From Bacteroidales bacterium (GTDB lineage: Bacteria; Bacteroidota; Bacteroidia; Bacteroidales; P3), in NCBI GenBank assembly GCA_017616895.1, contig JAFZXE010000012.1, forward strand, positions 62,001 to 126,000: a stretch of 64,000 nt of DNA, read 5' to 3'. Shown one piece after another: positions 1 through 8,427 of this stretch. The notes beneath the pieces are model-generated. The model did no database searches. It was not told the DNA's origin and worked only from the letters and a program-made list of their open reading frames with translations. Each line of letters starts with the position of its first letter. Position 1 is the first letter of the stretch. The translations under genes and the position numbers were made by a program.

Positions 1-434
1 TGTTGATGGGAGAGAGCTGCGTGGTGTTGAATCCCAAGCTGAACGTCGATGCAAAATATCGCCGCAAGCAGATGGCTCAGCTTTGCAGCAAGATGCGTTT
101 TATGGCCGCACAGTTTGAAGCGTATATCACAAAAGAGGTGTGGCGCCGCAATGCCGAGCATTCTAACCGTATGGCACAGCTGCTTCATACAGAGTTGATG
201 CAGATAGATGAGTTCAAGCAGGCGAAAGAATATGCGATTTTATATCCCGTGCAGGTAAACAGCGTGTTCGCACGGCTGCCACGCGAGGTTTGGACAGCGT
301 TGCAGCAACGTTATTTCTTCTACGACTGGGACGAGGCAAAGAATGAAGTGCGCTGGATGTGCTCGTTCGACACCACCGAGCAGGATATAAAAGATTTCGT
401 TGGAGCTCTGAAAACGGTGATGGGCAATCACTAG
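1..434 (+). CDS. Threonine aldolase, C-terminal part (gene enters from the left edge)
   Basis: The last ~143 residues of a PLP-dependent low-specificity L-threonine aldolase / beta-eliminating lyase, which splits threonine or allo-threonine into glycine and acetaldehyde in the cytoplasm. The frame is open to the window edge and begins in LMGESCVV, the strand following the PLP-lysine region; the RKQMAQLCSKMRF segment and the helix with WRRNAEHSNRMA are typical of the family's small domain. The PLP lysine itself lies outside the window. The family assignment is from recalled sequence character and is good but not certain. It converges with the histidine kinase on the other strand across a 7-bp repeat array. 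Confidence 0.8.
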   Translation, partial: LMGESCVVLNPKLNVDAKYRRKQMAQLCSKMRFMAAQFEAYITKEVWRRNAEHSNRMAQLLHTELMQIDEFKQAKEYAILYPVQVNSVFARLPREVWTALQQRYFFYDWDEAKNEVRWMCSFDTTEQDIKDFVGALKTVMGNH

Positions 435-565
435 CCACCGACTACTGACTACCGACTAATGTAGATATGTTTAATGTTGATAAGTTGATATTTACTTAAA
501 ACTTACAACTTAAAACTTTCAACTTACAGCTTACAACTCATTGATTATCCTGTGCGGGTACGCAC
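435..565. repeat. Heptad repeat arrays in the convergent gap, ending in a palindromic element
   Basis: The space between the two convergent stop codons is built of degenerate 7-bp units: CYGACTA words at 436-458 and ACTTAMA words at about 494-538. It closes with the palindrome GTGCGGGTACGCAC at 552-565, which abuts the stop codon of the histidine kinase. No gene is visible in it. Confidence 0.8.
552..565 (-). repeat. Stop-adjacent palindromic element, copy 1
   Basis: On the minus strand it reads TAG|GTGCGTACCCGCAC AGGATAAT, with 5-bp arms GTGCG/CGCAC around a TACC loop. It begins directly after the TAG of the histidine kinase. The same element occurs at seven more places in the window in the same orientation relative to the gene it follows. 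Confidence 0.8.
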
Positions 566-2086
566 CTAACGACTCTTGCGAAGCACTATGCGGAACACGG
601 TTCCCTGGCCTACCACGGAGTATTTGAGGAATATCTTTCCGCGGTGGTACTCGTTGATTATGCGTCGGGCAAGTGAAAGGCCGAGACCCCAGCCACGCTG
701 TTTGGTGGTGTAGCCCGATTCGAAGATGTGTTTCTGCACCGAGGTGGGAATCCCCTTTCCTGTGTCGCTGATGTCAAGATAGATGTGTTTGCTGTCGTCG
801 GATACGATGACCGAGAATATTCCGCTGCCTTCCATTGCGTCGATGGCGTTCTTGCAGAGGTTCTCGATGACCCATTCGAAAAGGTAACGGTTCATAGGCA
901 CAATCAACTCGTTGTCGGGATAGCCCGTCTGAAACTCCACTGTTTTGGGGCTGCGGGTTTTGAGGTAGGAAATGGCGTTTTCGACCACCTCGCATAGGTT
1001 CTCGTCTTTCAATTCGGGCACCGAGCCTATTTTGGAGAAGCGGTGGGTGATGGTCTCGAGTCGCGCAAGATCTTTGCGGATTTCTGCCGAGTATTTTTCA
1101 TCGAAGGTCTTACCTTCGAGATAGTCGGTCCACGCTATCAGGGATGATATGGGAGTGCCGAGCTGGTGGGCTGTTTCCTTTGCCATGCCGACCCAGATGC
1201 GGTTTTGCTCCATGCTCCTAGCGGTGCGGAACAGGTTGTAGGAGATGAGCACCAGCACCATGAGAATGAATACATACAGCACAGGCACCCAGTTGAGCGC
1301 TTTCAGCAGGGGAGTGCTTTCGTAAAAGACGTATGCCCGCTGAGAGTCGGGCAGGGTTATCTGGATGGGAGTGTTTTCGTGCTGCATGCGCTCGAGGGTG
1401 GCGGCCAGTTTCTCTGGAGTGTTTATGCTGTTTTCGTCGAGGTTGCCGTAGCTGAGCAGGCAGTGCATTGAGCCGTCGGTAATGACGACGGGGACAAACA
1501 CCGAGTTGTTGGTGATTTCGGACAGGAAGGATTGGAGGAACCCGTTGAGCACGTGCCGCAACTCGCGGTATGTGTGCGACTCTTTGTAGTAGAGGGTCAT
1601 GGGCATGCCCCATATAGTGTAGTGGAACGGCGGATTTTGTGAGAATTCCTCGAGCAGGCGTCCTTGAAGCCGTTGCCCGCTCATCTCTTGCGGTACGGTG
1701 ATTACTCCGTCGGCATCGGTGATAATGAGGTCTGTCTGGCAGCTGTCAACGATGTAGTTCACATAAGCCAGGCTGAAACGCATGTCGGTGGCTTGGTCAG
1801 AGTTGAACGACTGCAGTATGTCGGTGTACATACGCATCTTGCGATACTCGTCGATGCCCACTTGCTTGAAGAATTCGTCCGAGTAGCTCATCAACTGCGC
1901 TTTCTGGCTTATGGCTTGCGCCCACAAGCTTACCTTCTGTTTCTCGGAGTGGCGAATCTGAGTGGCGATGTTGTTGATTTCCCAGAGGGCAAAAATAGAC
2001 AACGCCACCGTCACGGCCAAAACTATCCACTTTACACGAGGACTATGGTATATTTTCTGTCGGCTTTTTAGGTTGATTCGCTTCAT
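566..2086 (-). CDS. Sensor histidine kinase (orphan)
   Basis: A 506-residue membrane sensor kinase. A first membrane helix lies at about 20-38, followed by an extracytoplasmic sensor region of ~230 residues and a second helix at about 268-288. The kinase core has the H-box AKETAHQLGTPISSL (about 305), N-box NLCKNAIDAM, G1 box DTGKGIP and G2 box GWGLGLSLARR. The H-box with HQLGTP is the variant frequent in Bacteroidota kinases. The sensor region is not recognised, so the signal is unknown. No response regulator lies next to it; upstream on the same strand is the ABC permease, 122 bp away. The gene ends in the palindromic element. Confidence 0.9.
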   Translation of the reverse strand: MKRINLKSRQKIYHSPRVKWIVLAVTVALSIFALWEINNIATQIRHSEKQKVSLWAQAISQKAQLMSYSDEFFKQVGIDEYRKMRMYTDILQSFNSDQATDMRFSLAYVNYIVDSCQTDLIITDADGVITVPQEMSGQRLQGRLLEEFSQNPPFHYTIWGMPMTLYYKESHTYRELRHVLNGFLQSFLSEITNNSVFVPVVITDGSMHCLLSYGNLDENSINTPEKLAATLERMQHENTPIQITLPDSQRAYVFYESTPLLKALNWVPVLYVFILMVLVLISYNLFRTARSMEQNRIWVGMAKETAHQLGTPISSLIAWTDYLEGKTFDEKYSAEIRKDLARLETITHRFSKIGSVPELKDENLCEVVENAISYLKTRSPKTVEFQTGYPDNELIVPMNRYLFEWVIENLCKNAIDAMEGSGIFSVIVSDDSKHIYLDISDTGKGIPTSVQKHIFESGYTTKQRGWGLGLSLARRIINEYHRGKIFLKYSVVGQGTVFRIVLRKSR

Positions 2087-2171
2087 TTGTTTTTATTTAG
2101 AGGTGCTCGCAGCCTTCGGCACAAGTTGATATGTTTTCTGACTGCTAACTACAGACCGCAATAATCGCCCT

Positions 2172-2203
2172 GTCCGGGCACGGACCCCCGTGCGGGCACG
2201 CAC
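2172..2203 (-). repeat. Stop-adjacent palindromic element, tandem copies 2 and 3
   Basis: Two units follow the permease stop codon on the minus strand: GTGCGTGCCCGCAC (2203-2190) and then GTCCGTGCCCGGAC (2185-2172), followed by AGGGCGATTAT. The second unit differs from the first at both sides of the stem (G to C matched by C to G), so base pairing is preserved. Confidence 0.85.
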
Positions 2204-2208
2204 CCAAC

Positions 2209-3426
2209 TTATTCAAACCTTATCGTCTTGGCCGGTTCAACTCTTGAAATATATGCTGCTGGCAGCAGCAAGGCCACAGTGCAGGCTACGATGGTACCTG
2301 CGGCTATGGCTATGAATATCCAGGGGCTTAGATCGACTGGCATATAACCCACCGAGTAGCTTTCGCTATCGAGCTTCACTATGCGGAAGAAATGCTGCAA
2401 CAGACAGAGTCCCACGGCAAGCGCAGTTCCTGTTAAGATGCCGACACCCGTGATGCGGACCGACTTGATGAGAAATATCCTCCTCACCGCTGCGTTGCTG
2501 GCTCCCAGTGTCTTCAGTACTCCTATCATCGAGGTTTTCTCGAAAATCATGATAAGCAGCGCCGACACCACCGACACTATGCATACCATCGCCATAACGC
2601 AGATGATGAGCACGATGTTGGAGTTCAGTAGTTCCAGCCAAGAGAAAAGTGTCTGGTTTTCCTCAACTACGGTGGTGACGGTCTTGTCGTAGTTCACCGT
2701 TTCGCCGACCGCCTGAGCTATTGCGTCAAGGCGTCCGAAGTCATCAACAAGTATTTCGTAACCGCCGACTTCCGACTCGCTCCATCCGTTCAGTTTCTGC
2801 AGGTGGCGCAGGTCTCCAATCACGTAGTGCTCGTCAAATTCGGTGAGGTCGGTGCTGTATATGCCCACCACGGTGAAGGCTCTGGCGCGGTAGCCTTCGC
2901 CTTGCCAGAAATAGGTGCGCATCTTCGACGCTGTGTCCAATCCCAGTTTGCGTGCAATCGTCTGCGAGATGATAACCTCGTTCTTCGCCACGCTGTCGCT
3001 CATATCGAACAGCCGTCCCCTAACCAGGTTCTCTTCAAAGAAACTCAGGTCGTAGTCGCGGCTAGTGCCTTTCATCACGATACCGTGTATCTGGTTGTCG
3101 GTCTTCACCATGCCGCCTTTGGTGGCGTAGTACTGCACCTGCTTCACACCTGGCAGACTCTCCAGGTCTGCTATCTCGTTGAGGTCGGTCACAATCGGCG
3201 TCTCCTCATACAGGTTTCCTACATCGTAGCTTTTCACCACTATGTGCGAGCCGAACCCCACCACCTTGTCGCTGATGGCTTTTTGGAAGCCCTGCAGTAT
3301 GCTGACCGACATGGTCATCACCAGCACACCCAACGCTATGCTGTAGGTGGCAATTCTCACCAGCGGGGCAGAAAAACTGCCCCTCCGGTGTGATAGAAAC
3401 CGCCGTGCTATAAACCGCTCAAACAA
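2209..3426 (-). CDS. ABC transporter permease of the LolE/FtsX family
   Basis: A 405-residue inner-membrane permease. It starts with the typical cytoplasmic lead MFERFIARRFLSHRR, followed by a first membrane helix (about 27-49), a large periplasmic MacB-type domain (about 50-265) and three C-terminal helices of the FtsX domain (about 270-300, 325-345, 372-395). Relatives of this architecture (LolC/LolE) release lipoproteins from the inner membrane together with an ATPase; no ATPase gene is adjacent, so the substrate is not proven here. It starts 13 bp after tpiA and is probably cotranscribed with it. Confidence 0.88.
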   Translation of the reverse strand: MFERFIARRFLSHRRGSFSAPLVRIATYSIALGVLVMTMSVSILQGFQKAISDKVVGFGSHIVVKSYDVGNLYEETPIVTDLNEIADLESLPGVKQVQYYATKGGMVKTDNQIHGIVMKGTSRDYDLSFFEENLVRGRLFDMSDSVAKNEVIISQTIARKLGLDTASKMRTYFWQGEGYRARAFTVVGIYSTDLTEFDEHYVIGDLRHLQKLNGWSESEVGGYEILVDDFGRLDAIAQAVGETVNYDKTVTTVVEENQTLFSWLELLNSNIVLIICVMAMVCIVSVVSALLIMIFEKTSMIGVLKTLGASNAAVRRIFLIKSVRITGVGILTGTALAVGLCLLQHFFRIVKLDSESYSVGYMPVDLSPWIFIAIAAGTIVACTVALLLPAAYISRVEPAKTIRFE

Positions 3427-3439
3427 GCTTTCTGCCTAC

Positions 3440-4201
3440 TCAAAAACTGAACGCGATGGCGATAAAGTCCTCTGCTTTCAGGCATGCGCCGCCAATAAGG
3501 CCGCCATCGACATCGGTTTTCGAGAATATCTCTTTGGCGTTAGACGGTTTGCAGCTTCCGCCGTAGAGTATTGAGATTTCTTCGGCCACCTCTTTGCCGT
3601 ATTTTTCGGCTATCAGGTTGCGTATGAAGGCGTGTATCTCCTGTGCTTGTTCGGGTGTGGCAGTCTTGCCCGTTCCTATTGCCCAAACGGGTTCGTAGGC
3701 AATCACCAGCTCTTTGAACTGCTCTGCCGTCAGGTGGAACAGACCTTCTTCAATCTGCTGCTTCACCACCTCGAACTGCTTGTCTGCTTCGCGTTCTTCC
3801 AACCGTTCGCCACAGCACACTATAGGACGTATCTCGTTCTTCAGCAGTTGATCCACTTTCTTCGCCACCATGGCGTTGCTTTCGTTGTGGTACTGGCGTC
3901 GCTCAGAGTGCCCAACTATGCAGTATTCCAGCTCGATGGATTTCAGCATCGCAGCCGAAACCTCGCCAGTGTAGGCACCTTTATCTTCGGTCGATACATC
4001 CTGTGCTCCAACCAGGAAGTAAGAGTCTTTAGAATAATCAGTTGCCATCTCCAGATAAGGGAACGGGGGGCAGATGATTACCTGTGTGTTACGGTCAAGT
4101 TCTTTCTCTTCGAGGGCATCGACAATGTTGCTTATCAGTTCGTCAGCCTCCTCGAAGGTATTGTTCATTTTCCAGTTGCCTGCTACAATGTGTTTTCTCA
4201 T
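3440..4201 (-). CDS. tpiA: Triosephosphate isomerase
   Basis: Interconverts dihydroxyacetone phosphate and glyceraldehyde 3-phosphate in glycolysis and gluconeogenesis. The 253 residues are full length for the family. Visible active-site elements are Lys11 in GNWKMN, His98 in IVGHSERR, the catalytic Glu170 in AYEPVWAIGTGKTA, the phosphate loop YGGSCKPSNA and the GGLIGGACL turn near the end. It starts at ATG 4201 with an A-rich leader. Same strand as the permease downstream and the thioredoxin-like gene upstream. Confidence 0.98.
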   Translation of the reverse strand: MRKHIVAGNWKMNNTFEEADELISNIVDALEEKELDRNTQVIICPPFPYLEMATDYSKDSYFLVGAQDVSTEDKGAYTGEVSAAMLKSIELEYCIVGHSERRQYHNESNAMVAKKVDQLLKNEIRPIVCCGERLEEREADKQFEVVKQQIEEGLFHLTAEQFKELVIAYEPVWAIGTGKTATPEQAQEIHAFIRNLIAEKYGKEVAEEISILYGGSCKPSNAKEIFSKTDVDGGLIGGACLKAEDFIAIAFSF

Positions 4202-4310
4202 GATTTTATTTTCGTTTTATGTTGATATGTTTAGAATGTTTGAATGGTTTGAATGTTTGAAAGGTAACGGACCACTTAAAACTTGCAGCTTAAAACTTAA
4301 CATTTGCCCT

Positions 4311-4324
4311 GTGCGGGCACGCAC
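4311..4324 (-). repeat. Stop-adjacent palindromic element, copy 4
   Basis: GTGCGTGCCCGCAC follows the TGA of the thioredoxin-like gene with no spacer (minus strand TGA|GTGCG...), then AGGGCAAATG. A 7-bp array of ACTTAAA words lies just beyond it (4274-4302). Confidence 0.85.
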
Positions 4325-5815
4325 TCAATCAACAAATCCCGTCGGCGATGCGTTCTTCTGCCAGAACGACGGTTCGCGGTCTTTCTGTTCGGGATGCAGC
4401 CGCTCATACTGTTCGATGAACGGCATCAGCGAGCTTGCTGGTATCGACTTGTTCATGATAATCTGCCTGTCGGCGTTAAGAATAATCATCGTCGGAGCCC
4501 CGTGTACGTTGTAAGCCTCCTGATAGTCGATGTTCACGTTAGGTCCGCCCACGTTCAGGAACGGCAACTGGTGCTTTTTTACGTAGTTTTTCCACTTGTT
4601 CACATCAGCCTCGTAGCCTACCGCAAACACTTCGAAATTGCGTTTTCCTTCGCTCTCCAGCTTGTTATACACCTCAATCAGTGCCGCCGTCTGCTCCTGG
4701 CAATGATGACAGTCAGGGTCCCAGAACCACAGTATCACGTATTTCTTGGCCTGTCGGTGCGACGAAATCCTGTGCGACTCCAGCTGTGTCGTGTCGCTCA
4801 TGATGAGTTCCTGTCCGTATGCGCCTATCAGCGATTTCTCCAGAAACCGTGCCTGCTTCTTCTTGTTTTCAATGTCGCCCGCCGTCGCCCAGCTGCAGCG
4901 TCCTTTCAGATAGTAGTTCTCCACCAGATAGCACCAAACGTGGTCCCACCCGATGTTCTTGGTCGAACGGTAGTAGCGCGGAGCGATAAAGTCCATAAAG
5001 TAGCGCATCATCGCTGTGTCGCCGTCCATCCTCGACAGCACCATGTCGGCATAGCGGCATATCGTGTCTGCGTCTGCGTGATACAGCACTCCGAAAAAGT
5101 AGTAGTTCATCTTGTTGAACAAGTCTGGAGTGTATCTCAGCGAGTGGTCCTTCAGGTTGACTCCATCCCAGTAGTGAGTGCGGTAATAGACTGGTTTGTT
5201 CTCCACCTCGTCTGGCACATCCGGTCCGCTGAACTCTTTCACCAACTGGAAGAACAGCTGTTTCTTGTTTTTCTCCAGCGTGTTTTTTTCGTAAGCAGTC
5301 ATCCGTTCGCTCAACGCTGCCTGCTCCTTCTTCGCCGCTACCGAGTCAGCTCCTTTCGTCCGCTCGTTTATTGCTTTCGCCTCTGCACGTGCCTCGCTAA
5401 TCGTGGCCATGTAGGCGTACATCTCTTTGCACGCATCGCTCCCCGTAACCTTCATGTTCTTGGGTCTGAATGCGCTGTCGGCCGTTATGGTGAATTTCTG
5501 GCTTCCGTCGATTACAAAATCAGTCAGCCCCACCCATTTCGTCTCTTTTTTCTTCTTGTTAACATCCTTGCGCACAAATGCATACACGCCCCGTTCCCAA
5601 CTGCGTTTCCCTTTGAATACGAACGAGCCGTCACTCCGTCTTGTTGTGCTGTCCTTCAGTATGAACTCGTCGCGATAGTGCTGTCCAATATATAAGACGC
5701 TGTCTTGCCGCTTCTCTGTTTTCAGCGTTATTTCGTAGTTCTGCGCCATTGCGTTGCACCCCGCCCACAGCGAGCAACATAAAGTGGCGAGTCCTAGCAC
5801 GATTTTTTTAGGCAT
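4325..5815 (-). CDS. Thioredoxin-like redox protein, exported
   Basis: The start is taken at ATG 5815 (MPKKIVLGLATLCC), giving 496 residues with an N-terminal export signal ending near CNAMAQ; an ATG at 5833 in the same frame is possible. The first ~340 residues resemble the DUF4369/DUF5106-type N-terminal region often joined to Bacteroidota thiol-disulfide proteins, with a charged coiled segment in the middle. The last ~135 residues are a thioredoxin fold with the redox motif WDPDCHHC and the cis-Pro loop HGAPT. It is probably a periplasmic or outer-membrane-facing oxidoreductase. The partner protein is unknown. The gene ends in the palindromic element. Confidence 0.85.
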   Translation of the reverse strand: MPKKIVLGLATLCCSLWAGCNAMAQNYEITLKTEKRQDSVLYIGQHYRDEFILKDSTTRRSDGSFVFKGKRSWERGVYAFVRKDVNKKKKETKWVGLTDFVIDGSQKFTITADSAFRPKNMKVTGSDACKEMYAYMATISEARAEAKAINERTKGADSVAAKKEQAALSERMTAYEKNTLEKNKKQLFFQLVKEFSGPDVPDEVENKPVYYRTHYWDGVNLKDHSLRYTPDLFNKMNYYFFGVLYHADADTICRYADMVLSRMDGDTAMMRYFMDFIAPRYYRSTKNIGWDHVWCYLVENYYLKGRCSWATAGDIENKKKQARFLEKSLIGAYGQELIMSDTTQLESHRISSHRQAKKYVILWFWDPDCHHCQEQTAALIEVYNKLESEGKRNFEVFAVGYEADVNKWKNYVKKHQLPFLNVGGPNVNIDYQEAYNVHGAPTMIILNADRQIIMNKSIPASSLMPFIEQYERLHPEQKDREPSFWQKNASPTGFVD

Positions 5816-5974
5816 AGTATTTTTATTATACATCAATGTAATAACGTTGCGCCGATGCTTTTATTGCATAACCCATCAGCGGTTAAACCTTACAACTAAT
5901 AGCTTGAAAAAGAGTTGGACAGGCAAAATGGCGACTGCCGTCAGGCGCTTAATTGCCACTACCGTAAAACGGTC

Positions 5975-6775
5975 TCACAGTAGTAGCAACAGCATCAGCA
6001 ATCCGGCAACCAGTGCGCTGCCTGCTATTGATGTGGCAACTTTGCCAAAACTCTCCCAGTAACTTTTCTTCGGGGCTTTCTTAAGGTCGTTCAGTGGGTA
6101 GATATATGTGTCGGCCGCTGCGTTTACATGGTCAAGCGTGTAGTTGAACATCGCTACATCTTTCCCGTCGTGGCTTTCCATCTCGAAGATGGTATATCTC
6201 CCCAACGTGTCGAACTCGACAAGATATGCCAGATGGTTGCATATCGGCATCTGGCTGCAGTACGTTATATATGCTGCGGGTGCGTCGTTCGACACCATCA
6301 CGATGATGTCGAGCGTCTCAGTCAATATATATTCAAAGACTTTGTCAAACGTGTGTGGGTGTGTCTCGTTCCACCTGTAGTTGTCGTACAGTTTGAACAG
6401 CACTTTCTGTTTGTCGCCCGTTATCTCGGTTATCTGTCCGTATATCTCATCGTCAACGCGAACCATTTGATATACGCTATCCGACAACTGTTCCAGGACC
6501 ACATCTGGCAACAATGGGTCCAAGATTCTGAACAACAGTTGGGCTTCGTCGGTGCTGTCCAGCTCTATGGCGATGGCCGAGGTGTCTATCCCGACGGTGT
6601 CGATTCCCATTGATACCGAGTCGGGCGCAATGCCGCTATCCATCTCGACAGCTATGGCCGACATGTCAATCGTTACGGTGTCCTGAGACGGATTTGTGAC
6701 AATCGGTTCCTGTCCGTATGCCACGTTTATATCCGTCAGGATGCCAAGTAGTAGTATGTATATAAACCGTTTCAC
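5975..6775 (-). CDS. Unknown exported protein with a C-terminal membrane anchor
   Basis: The start is taken at GTG 6775 (MKRFIYILLLGILTDINVAYG), which gives a signal peptide of normal length; the open frame extends further upstream but would run into the methylase gene. 266 residues. After the signal there is an imperfect internal duplication, DMSAIAVEMDS and DTSAIAIELDS, then an unrecognised globular region with many acidic and aromatic residues, then a final hydrophobic tail ending in a run of leucines. The start lies 5 bp after the methylase stop, so the two are cotranscribed. I do not recognise a family. Confidence 0.7.
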   Translation of the reverse strand: MKRFIYILLLGILTDINVAYGQEPIVTNPSQDTVTIDMSAIAVEMDSGIAPDSVSMGIDTVGIDTSAIAIELDSTDEAQLLFRILDPLLPDVVLEQLSDSVYQMVRVDDEIYGQITEITGDKQKVLFKLYDNYRWNETHPHTFDKVFEYILTETLDIIVMVSNDAPAAYITYCSQMPICNHLAYLVEFDTLGRYTIFEMESHDGKDVAMFNYTLDHVNAAADTYIYPLNDLKKAPKKSYWESFGKVATSIAGSALVAGLLMLLLLL

Positions 6776-6780
6776 CACTT

Positions 6781-7488
6781 CTATTGACCATTTATCGCAA
6801 ACACGGTGTTCCGTTTGTGCAGTTCTGGCATCTTTTTCCTCCACTGGGCTGCGGTTAGTGTCCGTATGGATTGTGTTGGAAGCATTATGTCGCATCCAAC
6901 GCAGATAAGCGTCTCGTCGCGGCAAACGCTCACAAGGCTCTGCATCAACTGGTTGTTGCGATAAGGTGCCTCGATGAATATCTGCGTCTGCCGCTCTTTG
7001 AGCGACCTTGCCTCCAGCATCTTTATTGCCTTTTCCCTCTTTGTGCGGTCAACTGGCAGGTATCCCGCAAATGCGAAGTTCTGTCCGTTCAGCCCCGATG
7101 CCATCAGTGTCATCATCAACGACGACGGCCCCACGAGCGGTATCACCTCTATGCCTTTCCGTTGTGCCATTTGTGTCACCAATGCTCCGGGGTCTGCAAT
7201 GCAGGGCAGTCCTGCTTCGCTCAGCAATCCCACGTTTTCTCCCTTCTCCAAAGGGTCCAGATATCCTCCTATCGTCCGAGGATCTGTGTGTTCGTTAAGC
7301 TCCAGGAACACGGTGTCGTCGATAGGGTAGGGGTATCCGGCACTTTTCAGGAAACGTCTGGCTGTGCGCACCTCTTCCACGATGAAAGTGTGGCAACTGT
7401 CCATCAGCTCATGGTTGCCGGCTGGCAGCGACATGTCTATGCTGCCTCCGATGGTGACGGGAATTAATATGAGTTTGCCGTTGGACAT
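6781..7488 (-). CDS. SAM-dependent methylase of the RsmI (tetrapyrrole methylase) family
   Basis: 235 residues with the tetrapyrrole-methylase fold: the GENVGLLSEAGLPCIADPGA segment and the VIPLVGPSSLMMTLMASGLNGQNFAFAGYLP segment match RsmI, which 2'-O-methylates C1402 of 16S rRNA. It lacks the usual N-terminal GTPIGN motif, reading LIPVTIGG instead, as do the short Bacteroidota paralogues annotated simply as SAM-dependent methyltransferase. Whether it acts on rRNA is therefore uncertain. It starts 10 bp after the hairpin that ends the hbd transcript. Confidence 0.85.
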   Translation of the reverse strand: MSNGKLILIPVTIGGSIDMSLPAGNHELMDSCHTFIVEEVRTARRFLKSAGYPYPIDDTVFLELNEHTDPRTIGGYLDPLEKGENVGLLSEAGLPCIADPGALVTQMAQRKGIEVIPLVGPSSLMMTLMASGLNGQNFAFAGYLPVDRTKREKAIKMLEARSLKERQTQIFIEAPYRNNQLMQSLVSVCRDETLICVGCDIMLPTQSIRTLTAAQWRKKMPELHKRNTVFAINGQ

Positions 7489-7530
7489 AAAAAAGAAAGA
7501 ACAGCCACCATACGCAATAGTGGCTGTTCT
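7486..7530 (-). terminator. Intrinsic terminator after hbd, placed just before the methylase start
   Basis: On the minus strand AGAACAGCCAC (7530-7520) pairs with GTGGCTGTTCT (7508-7498) around an 11-nt loop, followed by TTCTTTTTT. It lies 13 bp after the hbd stop codon. The T-tract runs into the ATG of the next gene, so that gene depends on read-through or on a promoter within hbd. Confidence 0.85.
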
Positions 7531-7542
7531 CTGGTTGCGGTA

Positions 7543-8379
7543 TTAATATTTGTAGAATCCTTCGCCGCTCTTGCGTCCCAACAGACCGGCACGCACCATT
7601 TTGCGCAGCAGCGGGTGAGGACGGTATTTAGGATCGCCGAACTCTTTGTAGAGAACTTCCATGATGGCCAGGTTGACATCGTTGCCGATAAGGTCGGCCA
7701 AGGCCAACGGACCCATAGGATGGTTGGCTCCGAGCATCATACATTTGTCGATATCTTCGGCACTGGCAATGCCGTCGGCGAGGATACCCACAGCTTCGTT
7801 GATCATCGGGATGAGAATGCGGTTCACCACGAATCCGGGAGCTTCTTTCACTTCGACGGGCTGTTTTCCGATTGAGGTGGCGAGATCGACGATAGTCTTG
7901 GTTACCTCGGCGCTGGTCAGCTGTCCTTTGATGACCTCAACCAATGCCATACGGTCGGCGGGGTTGAAGAAGTGCATTCCGATAAACTGAGCGGGACGGC
8001 TGGTGCAAGCTGCTATCTCGGTGATGCTCAAAGACGAGCTGTTGGTGGCGAAGATAGTTTCGGGTTTGCAGATTTTGTCAAGTTCGCCAAACACATCTTT
8101 CTTCAGCTGCATCTCTTCAACGGCTGCCTCAATCACGAGGTCGGCGTCTGCGAAGGTGGCATAGTCGGTGGTGGTGGTGATGTTGGCCAAAAGTGCGTCA
8201 ACAGCCTCCTGGGTCATCTTTCCTTTCTCGACCAACTTGGCATACGATTTTGAAATAGAACCCATAGCTTTGTCCAAGCTTGCCTGGGTGCGGCTCTTCA
8301 TTACGATGGGCATTTTCGCGGCAAAGGCTTTAACGATGCCTTTTGCCATTGTACCTGTTCCAATTACACAGATTTTCAT
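7543..8379 (-). CDS. hbd: 3-hydroxybutyryl-CoA dehydrogenase
   Basis: Reduces acetoacetyl-CoA to 3-hydroxybutyryl-CoA with NAD(P)H in the cytoplasm. The 278-residue length is typical. The N-terminal Rossmann fold has IGTGTMAKG, the catalytic region has [11 protein letters not shown] and the His of [11 protein letters not shown], and the C-terminal domain has [18 protein letters not shown] and ends [11 protein letters not shown]. It follows crt by 48 bp, so the pair would convert acetoacetyl-CoA to crotonyl-CoA. No thiolase or butyryl-CoA dehydrogenase lies in the window. Confidence 0.96.
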   Translation of the reverse strand: MKICVIGTGTMAKGIVKAFAAKMPIVMKSRTQASLDKAMGSISKSYAKLVEKGKMTQEAVDALLANITTTTDYATFADADLVIEAAVEEMQLKKDVFGELDKICKPETIFATNSSSLSITEIAACTSRPAQFIGMHFFNPADRMALVEVIKGQLTSAEVTKTIVDLATSIGKQPVEVKEAPGFVVNRILIPMINEAVGILADGIASAEDIDKCMMLGANHPMGPLALADLIGNDVNLAIMEVLYKEFGDPKYRPHPLLRKMVRAGLLGRKSGEGFYKY

Positions 8380-8427
8380 GTCTTTGATTGTTTTAGGTTG
8401 TTATATATTTGTTATTGGTTCAATAAA

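Noticed and set aside
4304-5695. 463-codon open frame on the plus strand
   Set aside because: Antisense to the thioredoxin-like gene, whose domains and signal are clear; it has no domain of its own.
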